Shown here: positions 17,545 to 25,743 of the stretch, one piece after another
How positions within the stretch are numbered: the first letter of the stretch is position 1
Layout: each line of letters starts with the position of its first letter
Assembly (NCBI RefSeq): GCF_000306765.2
Contig: NC_017944.1
Location: forward strand, 1-64,000
Reading direction: 5' to 3'
DNA length: 64,000 bases
Source: Haloferax mediterranei ATCC 33500
GTDB taxonomy: Archaea; Halobacteriota; Halobacteria; Halobacteriales; Haloferacaceae
Translations under genes and position numbers: made by a program
The notes under the pieces: model-generated
Seen by the model: only the letters and a program-made list of their open reading frames with translations
Database searches by the model: none
Told to the model about the DNA's origin: nothing

Positions 17545-17735
17545 GTCGAAATTCCGGGGTGAGCTGTCACGGATGCGATTTCGAAGGTGAACACTACGCC
17601 GAAAGCTCCTCTTGCTTCCATAATGTCGAACTGACAGATAAACACTTGTCGCTCCGCGATGAAATGGTATGTGCTGGCATCCCTGTCAGGAAGAATCGAA
17701 CGCGACCAACAGAGAAGCAAACACATCTCAACACG

Positions 17736-18956
17736 ATGAACATCACCGATATCGTCTCAGAAGAGTACGTCGAATTCACACCCGAAACTCCCGTCTCTAA
17801 ACTCGTCGGTGCGTTCGATGACCACACCGTCAAGGGCGTCATGGTTCACGGAGAGGAGTTCGAAGGGGTCATCACGAGGAGACAACTCGCTACCTCGCAC
17901 CACCAACCCGCAGAGAAAATCGGTTCGCTCGTTTGGCACGTTCCTAGACTCACACCCGACGAGGACGTTCGTAAAGTCGCACAGCTCATGCTCGACAGTG
18001 ATTCGAAGGTTCTGCCGGTCTTCGAGGGGCGAGACTTGATTGGTGTCGTCACGGCCGATGACATTCTCCAGGAAGTCAAACCATTCCTGGATGCAGCCAC
18101 CGTCGACGACGTCTACACTAACGGTCTCGTCTCGGTCGAACCGACGTCCACGGTCGGTGAGGCACTCCACACCTTCCGAGATAATCGGATTACCCATCTC
18201 CCCGTCGTCGACGATGGCACGGCAGTCGGTATTCTCAGCCTCTACGACGTGGTCGGTCTCACAGTGAGATCGGAACGCCAGAGCAAGGGCGGCGATGCCA
18301 GCGGGACAGACTCGTATGGTGGGTCGTTATCCAGCAGTGCCGGTCGGTCTCGGAAGGGTGGGTTCGGTGCCCGGGAAGGAGAACTCGCGCGAATTCTCGA
18401 CCTGCCGGTTCGGGACGTGATGGTCTCGCCGGTTCGGACTATCAGTCCATCAGAGACGCTCGAGTCTGCTGTCGAAAAGATGTTCGCCATCGAGGGGTCC
18501 TCACTTGTCGTCATAGTCGACGGGCAACCGTCGGGTATCGTGACGAAAACCGATGTTCTCGACTCACTCACGTGGGAAGCGGGGGGCAACCGGGCCGTCC
18601 AGATCTACGGTTCTGACTTGCTAGACGACCTATCGTACGACGAAATCGTGACGACAATCGACAACCTCGCCGATAAGGACCACGGAATGAACGTTCTGGA
18701 TGCGAAGATTCACCTCCAAAAACACGACGAGAAGCTCCGCGGGACGCCACTGTTGTTCGCTCGAATCCGTCTGCACACCGACCGCGGACTGTACCTTGGC
18801 TCCGGCGAGGGCTACGGCGCAAGTCACGCAATCAATCAGGCACGAGAGGTCGTCGAACGGCAGATACGTGATAAGAAGACCCAAGGCCGGACCAAGAAGC
18901 CCCGAGACGCAGAATACTGGGAGAAACGTTTCGGGTGGATGCTCGAAGGGGAGTAA
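17736..18956 (+). CDS. CBS-domain protein with possible HPF-like C-terminal domain
   Basis: A soluble protein of 406 aa with four CBS motifs in two pairs (approximately residues 1-120 and 115-290), which usually bind adenine nucleotides and sense energy state. A Gly/Ser linker (about 183-215) splits the second pair. The C-terminal part (about 320-395: NVLDAKIHLQKHDEK, ARIRLHTDRGLYLGSGEGYGASHAINQAREVVERQIRDKK) resembles the ribosome hibernation factor/sigma-54 modulation fold in its strand-helix pattern. If right, it would tie adenylate sensing to ribosome dormancy. ATG 17736 gives a start directly at the first CBS motif; the longer frame overlaps the HAD gene. The CBS assignment is firm; the HPF-like part is inference. 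Confidence 0.85.
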   Translation: MNITDIVSEEYVEFTPETPVSKLVGAFDDHTVKGVMVHGEEFEGVITRRQLATSHHQPAEKIGSLVWHVPRLTPDEDVRKVAQLMLDSDSKVLPVFEGRDLIGVVTADDILQEVKPFLDAATVDDVYTNGLVSVEPTSTVGEALHTFRDNRITHLPVVDDGTAVGILSLYDVVGLTVRSERQSKGGDASGTDSYGGSLSSSAGRSRKGGFGAREGELARILDLPVRDVMVSPVRTISPSETLESAVEKMFAIEGSSLVVIVDGQPSGIVTKTDVLDSLTWEAGGNRAVQIYGSDLLDDLSYDEIVTTIDNLADKDHGMNVLDAKIHLQKHDEKLRGTPLLFARIRLHTDRGLYLGSGEGYGASHAINQAREVVERQIRDKKTQGRTKKPRDAEYWEKRFGWMLEGE

Positions 18957-19034
18957 CGAGATGATACCGCATTGGTCGCTCTGGACCACGCGGCCGCTCG
19001 TCCGGCCTGTTCAATCCGGGAGGGGTTGAGCAGC

Positions 19035-19238
19035 GTGGACTCCCCACCGATAGAATCCGACGAATGGACACCGCCGCCGCCGGCACGACGAGCGACGTAT
19101 ATATCCCACATCACGCGTCGTGCAGACGGCGGCGAGCGGTGTACAATCTCACCGGTTCCGAAGGACGAACAGACACTACTCTCGGAGTGGGTTTTGGCCG
19201 ATGAGGGGTCGTTTGTGTCTCGAAACGAGATGTGCTGA
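19035..19238 (+). CDS. Small haloarchaeal protein, DUF7511-like
   Basis: A short protein (67 aa from a GTG start at 19035; the frame is open upstream to 18972). The C-terminal half, RATYISHITRRADGGERCTISP then LLSEWVLADEGSFVSRNEMC, resembles a recurrent haloarchaeal small-protein family (CTIxP, then TxWVxAxEGSFVSxEEM) that I recognise as DUF7511-like. Function is unknown. The N-terminal start is uncertain because there is no ATG in frame. It lies between the CBS gene and a convergent tandem UspA gene. Confidence 0.55.
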   Translation: MDSPPIESDEWTPPPPARRATYISHITRRADGGERCTISPVPKDEQTLLSEWVLADEGSFVSRNEMC

Positions 19239-19343
19239 CCGTTATTAGTCACCGACCCTGGGAAGCGTGTCCCCAAGTCGCCGTCTGACTTCGAAAGTGA
19301 GTGAGAAACCCAACGGTTCTCACACCCCGGTCTGGTTCCACCC

Positions 19344-20216
19344 TCAGTCTGCTCGCCCCGGTATTGAGACGACCAGTACCGGAACCTCGGTGCGTCGAAC
19401 TACACGTTCAGTGACGCTCCCCAAAAAGTACCGGTCCACCCCGGTCCGACCATGCGTTCCCATCGCCAGAAGGTCGATGTCGTGCTCGTCGGCGTACTTG
19501 ACGATGGCACGGTACGGTGACCCACCCAGCACTGTCGCCTCGATCACCGATACACCCGCCTCCTCAGCTTGGTCGATGACTTCTTGGAGCGCCTGTTCAC
19601 CAGCTTCTTCGAGCGCGTCGAGAATTGCGGCGGTGTTGACGCTGCCAGTCACGACGCCAACGTCGACGACGTGGACGATGTGAAGTGCCGCTTCGGTCGC
19701 CAAAGCCAGTTCGATAGCGTGGTTGGCAGCGGCCTGAGCATAGTCGCTCCCGTCGGTTGGAATCAGTATCGAGTCGAACGCTGAGTCGATGGTAGTGTCC
19801 TCGTGGACAGTGACGACCGGTATCGGCGACTCTCGTATCGTCTTTTCTGCGACGTTTCCGAAGACGTATCGGTTGAGGCCTGTCCGACCGGTCGTCCCCA
19901 TCACGATGCAGTCCACACCATGCTCAGCGGCGTAATCGAGGACATCCTCGTGAACCGAGCCGTCGCTTTCTAGCACTGCCACCGTTGTCTTGACATCTGC
20001 ATCCGCCGCCATCTCAGCCACCACGTTTGCGGCTTCTTCGCTACGATGGCTGCGCATCTCTTCCCCCTCGTCTTCGTCTGGCGGACGTTCATTGGGTTCG
20101 AAAACGTGGACGACGTGTAACTCAGCGTCGAACTGGCGGGCGAGTACAATGGCCGCTTCGGCACCTGCTTCTGCGGTGTCACTACCGTCTGTCGGTACTA
20201 GGATTCGGTCGAACAT
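19344..20216 (-). CDS. Tandem universal stress protein (two UspA domains)
   Basis: Two UspA domains in one chain (290 aa). Domain 1 starts MFDRILVPTDGSDTAEAG and ends with GTTGRTGLNRYVFGNVAEKTIRESPIPVVTV. Domain 2 starts FDSILIPTDGSDYAQAA and ends with GTHGRTGVDRYFLGSVTERVVRRTEVPVLVV. Both keep the ATP-binding G2xG9x(S/T) pattern. An acidic insert (PNERPPDEDEGEEMRSH) lies in domain 1. Start set at 20216, where the protein opens with the canonical first strand. A single chain mimics the dimer formed by one-domain UspA proteins. Confidence 0.92.
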   Translation of the reverse strand: MFDRILVPTDGSDTAEAGAEAAIVLARQFDAELHVVHVFEPNERPPDEDEGEEMRSHRSEEAANVVAEMAADADVKTTVAVLESDGSVHEDVLDYAAEHGVDCIVMGTTGRTGLNRYVFGNVAEKTIRESPIPVVTVHEDTTIDSAFDSILIPTDGSDYAQAAANHAIELALATEAALHIVHVVDVGVVTGSVNTAAILDALEEAGEQALQEVIDQAEEAGVSVIEATVLGGSPYRAIVKYADEHDIDLLAMGTHGRTGVDRYFLGSVTERVVRRTEVPVLVVSIPGRAD

Positions 20217-20444
20217 TGGCACCCACGTAAGGTCGTTGTCCCTCAAACAAGTCAACTGTTACCCCAAACGGGCCGACTGTTGTCCCTAAGCGGTCGACTC
20301 GGGTGAAGGTTCTCGTATCGTGGAAACTCACTTGGAACGAATCTCACACGGATGCAGGGAGGAAGCTCACGGAGCTAGTTGTAGGATGACTTAGTTGGAA
20401 AATAAGACACTGATTTATCCTTTTGGCGGACGAATTATTCGGTT

Positions 20445-20909
20445 ATGGTGCTCGATGTCGAGAGTCCAGACCCACCCGACCTGACGAACCGTGGTTTACC
20501 CAGTGAGTTCGAAGCTCCGGAAGTACTTGGGACGAGCAACCTCCGTCGGGAAGAGTTAGAGGAGATTCTACGAGATGGTGCGTGGAATGAGGCTTTCAGT
20601 GAATGGGCCACGTACACGGATTTGACCGAAGAGGAGTACCAAACTATCCGTGGTCGTGGGCTCTTCGAACAACTGGACTTCTATTGGGACCCGGTCGAGG
20701 AGCGACTTCGATTCGAAGTGCCGAATCCCCCGGCGGAGTGGTCCACCCGAGAGGACCTCGTATCGAATGCTCGGGCGGAGTTGACCGACCTCGGACACGC
20801 AGTCGTTGAAATGCTCGAGGACGCATACGTCGACTGGGGCGAAGAAGAGACCTCTGACGCCGTCTGGAGGGAAGAAGCACTCGGTGAAGAATCGCCGTAC
20901 AAAGATTGA
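20445..20909 (+). CDS. Hypothetical acidic protein (154 aa)
   Basis: Not recognised. A soluble, very acidic, Trp- and Glu-rich protein (RDGAWNEAFSEWATYTDLTEEEYQTI, FYWDPVEERLRFEVPNPPAEW, DAYVDWGEEETSDAVWREEALG) with mixed alpha/beta character and no membrane segment or cysteine cluster. The ATG at 20445 is preceded by a TTTATCC box about 30 bases upstream, which fits a leaderless haloarchaeal promoter. It stands alone between the tandem UspA and a decayed region. Confidence 0.75.
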   Translation: MVLDVESPDPPDLTNRGLPSEFEAPEVLGTSNLRREELEEILRDGAWNEAFSEWATYTDLTEEEYQTIRGRGLFEQLDFYWDPVEERLRFEVPNPPAEWSTREDLVSNARAELTDLGHAVVEMLEDAYVDWGEEETSDAVWREEALGEESPYKD

Positions 20910-20934
20910 CGATACTGCTGTGTCGAATAGACAG

Positions 20935-21090
20935 ATGACGTTGGGTTGAAGTCGACTTTCTCGACTTCCTTGAGGAGTGTAACCGTCTGGGCGAACAAGC
21001 GGTGGAGAAGCACGCGGCTTTGGCCGGGTAGGTCGCTGAAGCGGTCGCGGTAGGTCTGCTTAGGGAATCCTCGGAATGTAATTGAATTCC
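20935..21090 (-). pseudogene. Possible gene remnant, unidentified
   Basis: On the minus strand about 45 codons read as a helical, protein-like segment (FPKQTYRDRFSDLPGQ, then RVLLHRLFAQTVTLLKEVEKVDFNP) with good haloarchaeal codon choice. There is no sensible start or continuation, and the same frame runs on into the antisense of the 20445 gene. It looks like the decayed end of a longer gene, perhaps a transposase, but I cannot name the family. Confidence 0.3.
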
Positions 21091-21218
21091 CATGTGTCAG
21101 TGCACCATGGGATATATACACACTATAACTCTCTAGCCGCAGACCATTTAACGGGGTTTTCCATTGATGTGGATAGCTAATTGGAACGACGGTTGAGCTG
21201 TCGTTCGAACGGACATCC

Positions 21219-21383
21219 ATGCGCACTGAATCACACGAAGTAATCGACGAACTGACGGAATCGAAGGGAACCGATTTAGACGATTTTACCGGCTACGAGG
21301 ACGGAGAGAGCTACGTCGTCTGTGACAAAACGAACGCGAACGCTTGGATTCGGTCGGACGTTACGACCCAACTCCCACCCTGA
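21219..21383 (+). CDS. Small haloarchaeal protein (54 aa)
   Basis: An ATG at 21219 opens a 54-codon frame ending TGA at 21381-21383. The protein is acidic (MRTESHEVIDELTESKGTD) with a recurring haloarchaeal C-terminal pattern GYEDGESYVVCDKTNANAWIRSD that I believe is a conserved small-protein family. Function unknown. It lies convergent to the RnfC-like gene. Confidence 0.6.
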   Translation: MRTESHEVIDELTESKGTDLDDFTGYEDGESYVVCDKTNANAWIRSDVTTQLPP

Positions 21384-21539
21384 GCAACTAGCAATCTGAG
21401 TGAGTAACAAGCAGTCTGAGGGCAGCACCGGCAAGCCGAATCTGTCTGGCGGCGGCCATGCTTCCTCGTACTCGTCCTATAATGCTGTAGACCTATGGGT
21501 ACGGACGGGGAGGGGTCCACGGACCTCACGACACTCAGC

Positions 21540-22784
21540 TCACCGGCAGTCTTTGCAGACGTACTCCGTTCCCGGACCGAGTTGGTCCCACTCGGGGCGA
21601 GCGATGTATGCGCCGCATTCCTTACACCACGTCCAGTATACCATCCGTTCGTGAGCCAGCACGTCGCCAGCCGAGCGCTCCCCACTCGAATTACGACGGA
21701 TTTCGATGTGTGTCTCCGTCACGGCGGTGACGGTACCGTCGATGGATGCGTGCTGGCTATTGCTGATGCCGTCCTGTCCCGGAACGGCAATCATCGCCCC
21801 CTCGGTAACCTCTGTTCCCTCTTCGACGATTGGATGACTCTTTGCGACGATGTCGCCGAAGCTCGGGTTGGTAATGAGCGGAATGCGAACGACGTCCGGT
21901 TCGACTGGCGTCGGTTCTGTCTCGTGGTCGCCCGACCAGTCGTAGGCGCTGAGGACATTGACTCGACCGTTGCCGAGTGTATTCTCGGCGACTACATCTT
22001 TGTCGAGTACAAGTACACAGTTGGTCCGCTTGCTCACGCCGAACTCGGAAGGTGGCCCCTCGACTTCGAAACACCAACCGGGACCACCGTCGGCGAGCGT
22101 TTCGTCGTCGTCCAGTTCCGCGGACTTCCTACCGGCGGCGTCAAGAAGTGTCGTGGCTGGCGTTCCGACCGGAACTTCGAGGAATCGGTGGCGAGGGACG
22201 TTTCCGTCGACGTGGACGAACTTCCGCGTCACGGTCTCGCCCTTGTCCAGCGCGTGGAAGATGTTGAACATCGTTTCGGTGTTCTGGACAATCCATCCGT
22301 GGTCCATCGGTAACTCGTTCTGCAGGACGACGTCGGCGACGAGTCTGAGCAGGACGCTCTCCATCCCGTACTCGTATCTGTCGTCGGTGTATGCGAACAC
22401 CACACCCGACTCGTCGGCTGGGTCAATCGGTAGCTGTTCTGCCGTGTATACTGTCCCGTCCAAGGCAGCTTCGAGTTCTCCCATCCATTGCGCTTGGTTG
22501 GTCTCTTTGGCGCAGATGACGATCAACTCGAGCGTTTCTTCGAGGAGTGCGTCGAATAACGACGCCAAATCCTCTGTGTGGGTCTTGCCTAACCACTTGT
22601 CGATGTAGTAGACTGGCTCGCTCTCCTGGTGGTTTACGAGGAGAAACGATACCTCATCGAGGCGTTCCCACTTCGCGTGCGTCGGGAACCCTGCTCCACC
22701 AGCACCTGCGATTCCGGCGTTACGAAGTGTTGTGGCAATCTCCGGTACCTCCGCCTGTCCAAGCCGCTGGAGGTTTACGCTCAT
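21540..22784 (-). CDS. RnfC/NuoF/PduS-like flavoprotein, stand-alone
   Basis: A 414-aa protein related to the NADH- and FMN-binding 51-kDa subunit family (NuoF, RnfC, PduS). The glycine-rich loop GIAGAGGAGFPTHAKW lies near residues 24-39, followed by LLVNHQESEPVYYIDKWLG, a SLBB-type segment (FVHVDGNVPRHRFLEVPVGTPATTLLDAAG) and a barrel-sandwich segment (GDIVAKSHPIVEEGTEVTEGAMIAVPG). The C-terminus has a zinc-ribbon-like pair (WCKECG and YVCKDC) instead of the usual 4Fe-4S cysteines. It may use NAD(P)H to reduce an unknown partner. No other Rnf, Nuo or Pdu genes are adjacent. The IS1595 insertion lies just upstream of its start. Confidence 0.8.
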   Translation of the reverse strand: MSVNLQRLGQAEVPEIATTLRNAGIAGAGGAGFPTHAKWERLDEVSFLLVNHQESEPVYYIDKWLGKTHTEDLASLFDALLEETLELIVICAKETNQAQWMGELEAALDGTVYTAEQLPIDPADESGVVFAYTDDRYEYGMESVLLRLVADVVLQNELPMDHGWIVQNTETMFNIFHALDKGETVTRKFVHVDGNVPRHRFLEVPVGTPATTLLDAAGRKSAELDDDETLADGGPGWCFEVEGPPSEFGVSKRTNCVLVLDKDVVAENTLGNGRVNVLSAYDWSGDHETEPTPVEPDVVRIPLITNPSFGDIVAKSHPIVEEGTEVTEGAMIAVPGQDGISNSQHASIDGTVTAVTETHIEIRRNSSGERSAGDVLAHERMVYWTWCKECGAYIARPEWDQLGPGTEYVCKDCR

Positions 22785-22866
22785 AGTCCTATTCTAGAGT
22801 TTCTTTCTAACGCCTCTATAGCATTTCTGCTATGAATAGCAATTTCGAGATATATGATAGGTAATA

Positions 22867-22874
22867 ACCAACAT
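22867..22874. repeat. 8-bp target site duplication, left
   Basis: ACCAACAT immediately outside the left end of the IS1595 element; the same octamer lies immediately outside the right end (23922-23929). Eight bases is the duplication length typical of IS1595 elements. Confidence 0.9.
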
Positions 22875-23921
22875 CGCTCTTATGTAGAGCTGAGGAACGA
22901 CCGTGTAGTTACGGTGAACGAGCCGAAATCATGAGGTTATGCCTCAGACTCAGCCAGCGTTCGGTGGAATGCTTCGCCAGCTCGTTGATCTTGGATTGTT
23001 CGAGTTGGACACCGAGCCGCTCGATGCCGTCATTGAGCGGCGACTCAAGGAGTTCTGGGAGTATACCACGTGTCCTCGCTGCGGCCACCCCAGCATTCAC
23101 ACGTGGGAGTCGTCCGACCGCGTTATCTGCCGAAACTGCGATTTTAAACCGGTCTACACCTATGGCACGCCCTTCCACGAGAAGCACCTCACCACCGGAG
23201 AGGTGCTTCTCGCGTACCTCCTCTATGCAGACACGTTGCTCAGTATCTCTCAAATCGCGGTTGTGCTCGACAGGGCGTACAAGACCGTCTATTACGCGAT
23301 TCGAGAGGTGGAAGCCGCGGTCACGCGCGGCTTCCCCCTCGTCTGGGAGCAATTCCAACACTCCATCTCGGGCCCAACGCAAATCGACGAATCGAGCACG
23401 GTCTGTTCAGGCTACAAAGGCCAAGACCCGCCGCGGACCAGTCGGTACCGCGGCGGGTCGTCCCGATCGGGGCGCTCACGATGGAAGGGCCGTCACGGAG
23501 ACCAGATAACGCTCGTCGCGGCGTGCCGCGACGTGCTTCGGGTGATTCGCGGTCACCTTGGAATCAGCTACCAGGGAGACCTCGAACCGGTACTGCAAGA
23601 GGCTGAAGACCTCTCCCAGCGGCTGGGAGAGGTCTGGACTGATGGACTCCAAGCGTATCGAGAGATGGAGTACGACCACCGAACCGTTATCCACGACGAA
23701 CGGTACGTTTCGGCCGACGGCGTCCACATCAACCAAGTCGAGTGCCTCTTCTCGCTAGTCAAACCGTGGCTGCGGAAGTTTCGCGGCCTGTCCAAGCAGG
23801 GCTTGGAGCAGGCCGCTCACACCTTCGGGCTCATTCGCTCGCTGAATCTGGTCGGCGCATCCCTCGAAATCGTCGTCGATTGCCTTGCTACGGGGTCACT
23901 CCACAGTTCTACATAAGAGCG
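22875..23921 (+). mobile_element. IS1595-family insertion sequence, complete
   Basis: A 1047-base element. Its ends are imperfect inverted repeats: left CGCTCTTATGTAGAGCTG (from 22875) and right, complemented, CGCTCTTATGTAGAACTG (ending 23921). It carries one intact transposase gene and is flanked by an exact ACCAACAT duplication. All parts needed for mobility look intact, which points to a recent insertion. It separates the RnfC-like gene from an AT-rich HD gene. Confidence 0.93.
22939..23916 (+). CDS. IS1595-family (ISXO2-like) transposase
   Basis: Transposase of 325 aa. The N-terminal part has the zinc ribbon typical of IS1595 transposases (CPRCGHPSIHTWESSDRVICRNC, about residues 45-67). 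The middle has the DDE-type catalytic region: GPTQIDESSTVCSG supplies the first Asp, VWTDGLQAYREM the second, and HINQVECLFSLVKPWLRKFRGL the third acidic residue (Glu in this motif). An Arg/Ser/Gly-rich loop (RTSRYRGGSSRSGRSRWKGRHG) sits between. The frame is unbroken. The start at ATG 22939 gives the usual length. Confidence 0.93.
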   Translation: MPQTQPAFGGMLRQLVDLGLFELDTEPLDAVIERRLKEFWEYTTCPRCGHPSIHTWESSDRVICRNCDFKPVYTYGTPFHEKHLTTGEVLLAYLLYADTLLSISQIAVVLDRAYKTVYYAIREVEAAVTRGFPLVWEQFQHSISGPTQIDESSTVCSGYKGQDPPRTSRYRGGSSRSGRSRWKGRHGDQITLVAACRDVLRVIRGHLGISYQGDLEPVLQEAEDLSQRLGEVWTDGLQAYREMEYDHRTVIHDERYVSADGVHINQVECLFSLVKPWLRKFRGLSKQGLEQAAHTFGLIRSLNLVGASLEIVVDCLATGSLHSST

Positions 23922-23929
23922 ACCAACAT
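23922..23929. repeat. 8-bp target site duplication, right
   Basis: ACCAACAT, identical to the octamer at 22867-22874 on the other side of the IS1595 element. Confidence 0.9.
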
Positions 23930-23979
23930 AGTTGCTCCAGTTCGTGGAGCAAGCGATTCACTTGGCCTGTTGAGCGACA

Positions 23980-24513
23980 TCAGCTTTCAATGCGTTCCTT
24001 CACAATGGGGAACTTGTCATTGAGTTCCTGAAATATGTCTTCGTCCCCGATATATGGTTCTGATTTGTCAATGAAATACTCCACCTTTTTGATCTGGTTC
24101 TTTTCCAGTTCTTCCGAATCTCCTAAGCCGTAGTAATCACTGTTATCTAAAATATCCGCAGCTTTAACAGCTACCGCGTTTCTTCCCAGCCCAAAGCACC
24201 TTTTATAAATATCGTAGTGTCTTTCGAGATAGTCGTCGATATTCTCGTCGAAACTAGTGGCTTCCACGATATTTGCAACGTCTTTCCCGAACTTCGAATG
24301 AATCTCATCGGAAGTTACATCTGTATCTTCTAACAGATCGTGGAGAAGACCAGAGATGACGATGTGCTTTTCATAACCTCTGTCGTAAAGATTCATTCCC
24401 ACTCTTATACTGTGGAGGATCACCGGTTTCGGGTTATCTCCTGAGGCTTCGAACGAATGCACCAGATATTGAATAGCTCGTTCAATCTCTTGATCTTCTT
24501 CTAGATCCCTCAT
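23980..24513 (-). CDS. HD-domain hydrolase, small RelA/SpoT-hydrolase-like
   Basis: A protein of 177 aa with an HD metal-dependent phosphohydrolase domain: first His in PVILHSIRVGMNLYDRG, the HD pair in GLLHDLLEDTDVTSDEI, and NAVAVKAADILDN with the final Asp. The block LLHDLLEDT is the form found in the ppGpp hydrolase half of RelA/SpoT and in small alarmone hydrolases. No synthetase domain is attached. The gene uses many A/T-ending codons and Lys/Ile residues, unlike its neighbours, suggesting horizontal transfer. It is 51 bases beyond the IS1595 duplication. Substrate is uncertain. Confidence 0.8.
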   Translation of the reverse strand: MRDLEEDQEIERAIQYLVHSFEASGDNPKPVILHSIRVGMNLYDRGYEKHIVISGLLHDLLEDTDVTSDEIHSKFGKDVANIVEATSFDENIDDYLERHYDIYKRCFGLGRNAVAVKAADILDNSDYYGLGDSEELEKNQIKKVEYFIDKSEPYIGDEDIFQELNDKFPIVKERIES

Positions 24514-24797
24514 CTCTATGACTAGCGAGCGGATGTGCTATTAAGTTCTTTTTGACACGAACTGCCTGAGATGCCTTTGCTGGCCGACCCGATGACCTTG
24601 GACTCACTCCTTGTCCTTGTGAGAGTCGCACACCTACCTAACGGCTATTTCAGCGGGAAAATATTGACCAAATAGGATTCCAACAGAGCCACTTGCGGAC
24701 ATTTGCGGCCGGCCGCTTCTTGGTCTACACTGGGGCGACGAGTCGGCTAACGGTGGTGTGAAAATACACAGCTATCTGGTGAACTCCACTGGACAGC

Positions 24798-24926
24798 TTA
24801 GTCGTCTAGTGGAAGGTGATACACCTCTTCTGGGCGCTCTTCTTCGGATTCCGTTTCCGGAACGTCCACAAGGAGTTCCTCCAACTCTTGTTCGTTTTCA
24901 GTGAACCGATACCCGTGATGGCACAT
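24798..24926 (-). CDS. Very small acidic protein (42 aa)
   Basis: An ATG at 24926 opens 42 codons ending TAA at 24798: MCHHGYRFTENEQELEELLVDV followed by an acidic tail ending YHLPLDD. The starting MCHHG and following helix resemble tiny haloarchaeal proteins I have seen repeatedly, but I cannot assign a family name. Coding is supported by codon choice and an acidic bias. Function unknown. Confidence 0.45.
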   Translation of the reverse strand: MCHHGYRFTENEQELEELLVDVPETESEEERPEEVYHLPLDD

Positions 24927-25006
24927 AGCGACTCACCATGTTAGTGTATGCCATAATGGGGTAAAGGTCTTGAGTTTAATCGACGCTCGATACCCGCACA
25001 CTGTCC

Positions 25007-25026
25007 GCCACGGCAGGTGCCGTGGC
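25007..25026. repeat. Short perfect hairpin
   Basis: GCCACGGCA and its exact complement separated by only two bases. It lies between two tiny minus-strand genes in a stretch without larger genes. It could be an operator, a terminator stem or a remnant of a mobile-element end. Confidence 0.4.
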
Positions 25027-25123
25027 ATCTACAGCGGTAGAAGTGAGTGTCTTGGGGTCACTGAAGAGGTCCTCTCCAAGGGGGCAAGAGACCAACGGTC
25101 TCTCCACGTACCACCGGGCAAGT

Positions 25124-25261
25124 TCACTCGCTATCTGCTTCTGGATGGTTCAACCGTCGGTACACTGCGACCATTCTCCACAACGACGTTTCGATATCCC
25201 CACCGCTAGATTCGGCCTGTAGTTGTCTGTAGAGTTCTTCTGAGATGGTGATTTCGGGCAT
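25124..25261 (-). CDS. Small antitoxin-like protein (45 aa)
   Basis: ATG at 25261, TGA at 25124. The protein MPEITISEELYRQLQAES continues with ETSLWRMVAVYRRLNHPEADSE. A short beta strand followed by two helices is the ribbon-helix-helix pattern of VapB-like antitoxins and of orphan haloarchaeal relatives. No toxin gene is adjacent on either side, so it may be an orphan regulator. The longer frame to 25453 adds a low-complexity, unlikely N-terminus. Confidence 0.55.
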   Translation of the reverse strand: MPEITISEELYRQLQAESSGGDIETSLWRMVAVYRRLNHPEADSE

Positions 25262-25264
25262 TAT

Positions 25265-25743
25265 ACTAGTGTTAACAACGCGCACACTAATGTGTGTTAG
25301 GCTCGATAGGAGCGAAGCAATCCCGGCGAGTACCCCTGCCCACACTGACGCGGGCGTTGAACTACTGGGCTTGTACGCTGCGGCCAGAGTGCGCGCGTTT
25401 CTCACAGGGGTGGTCTCCGAACGCAACCGTACACCAATCCGGTCTGTTCTCACGGGTAGTTCATGGTACCCAGACGGTGAGGTAGTTCGTAGTTCCCAGA
25501 CGGTGAGTAACCGTCTCGCGCGTTACTCTCTCCCCTCAGACTCACTCTGTAGCGATATTTACAGATAGTGACCAATCAGTTATTTTATCTTTATCTGTAC
25601 GCACTGCAATTGATTACCTGCCCACAGTCTGGGTGGACTCGAGGTGACTCTATCCTGTGATGGATGCGGGGCGACTTCATCCTGCGATGGACGCGAGCGA
25701 TTCTATCCTAACCGTGGGGTGATAGACGACGAGATGATATCTG
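25265..25743. other. Gene-free spacer before the acidic repeat protein
   Basis: No convincing gene on either strand. A short repeat CCCAGACGGTGAG occurs twice about 28 bases apart (near 25470 and 25498). Another loose repeat (GTGATGGATGCGGGGCGACTTCATCCTG and its variants near 25655-25715) alternates ATGGA(T/C)GCG with ATCCT. The last 150 bases are AT-rich and probably hold the promoter for the gene at 25744. Confidence 0.5.

Noticed and set aside
24960..25120. Two nearby hairpins (25007-25026 and GAGACC/GGTCTC near 25090) considered as a non-coding RNA or TnpB guide-RNA end
   Set aside because: No TnpB gene or remnant is recognisable beside them and no promoter or terminator context supports an RNA gene.
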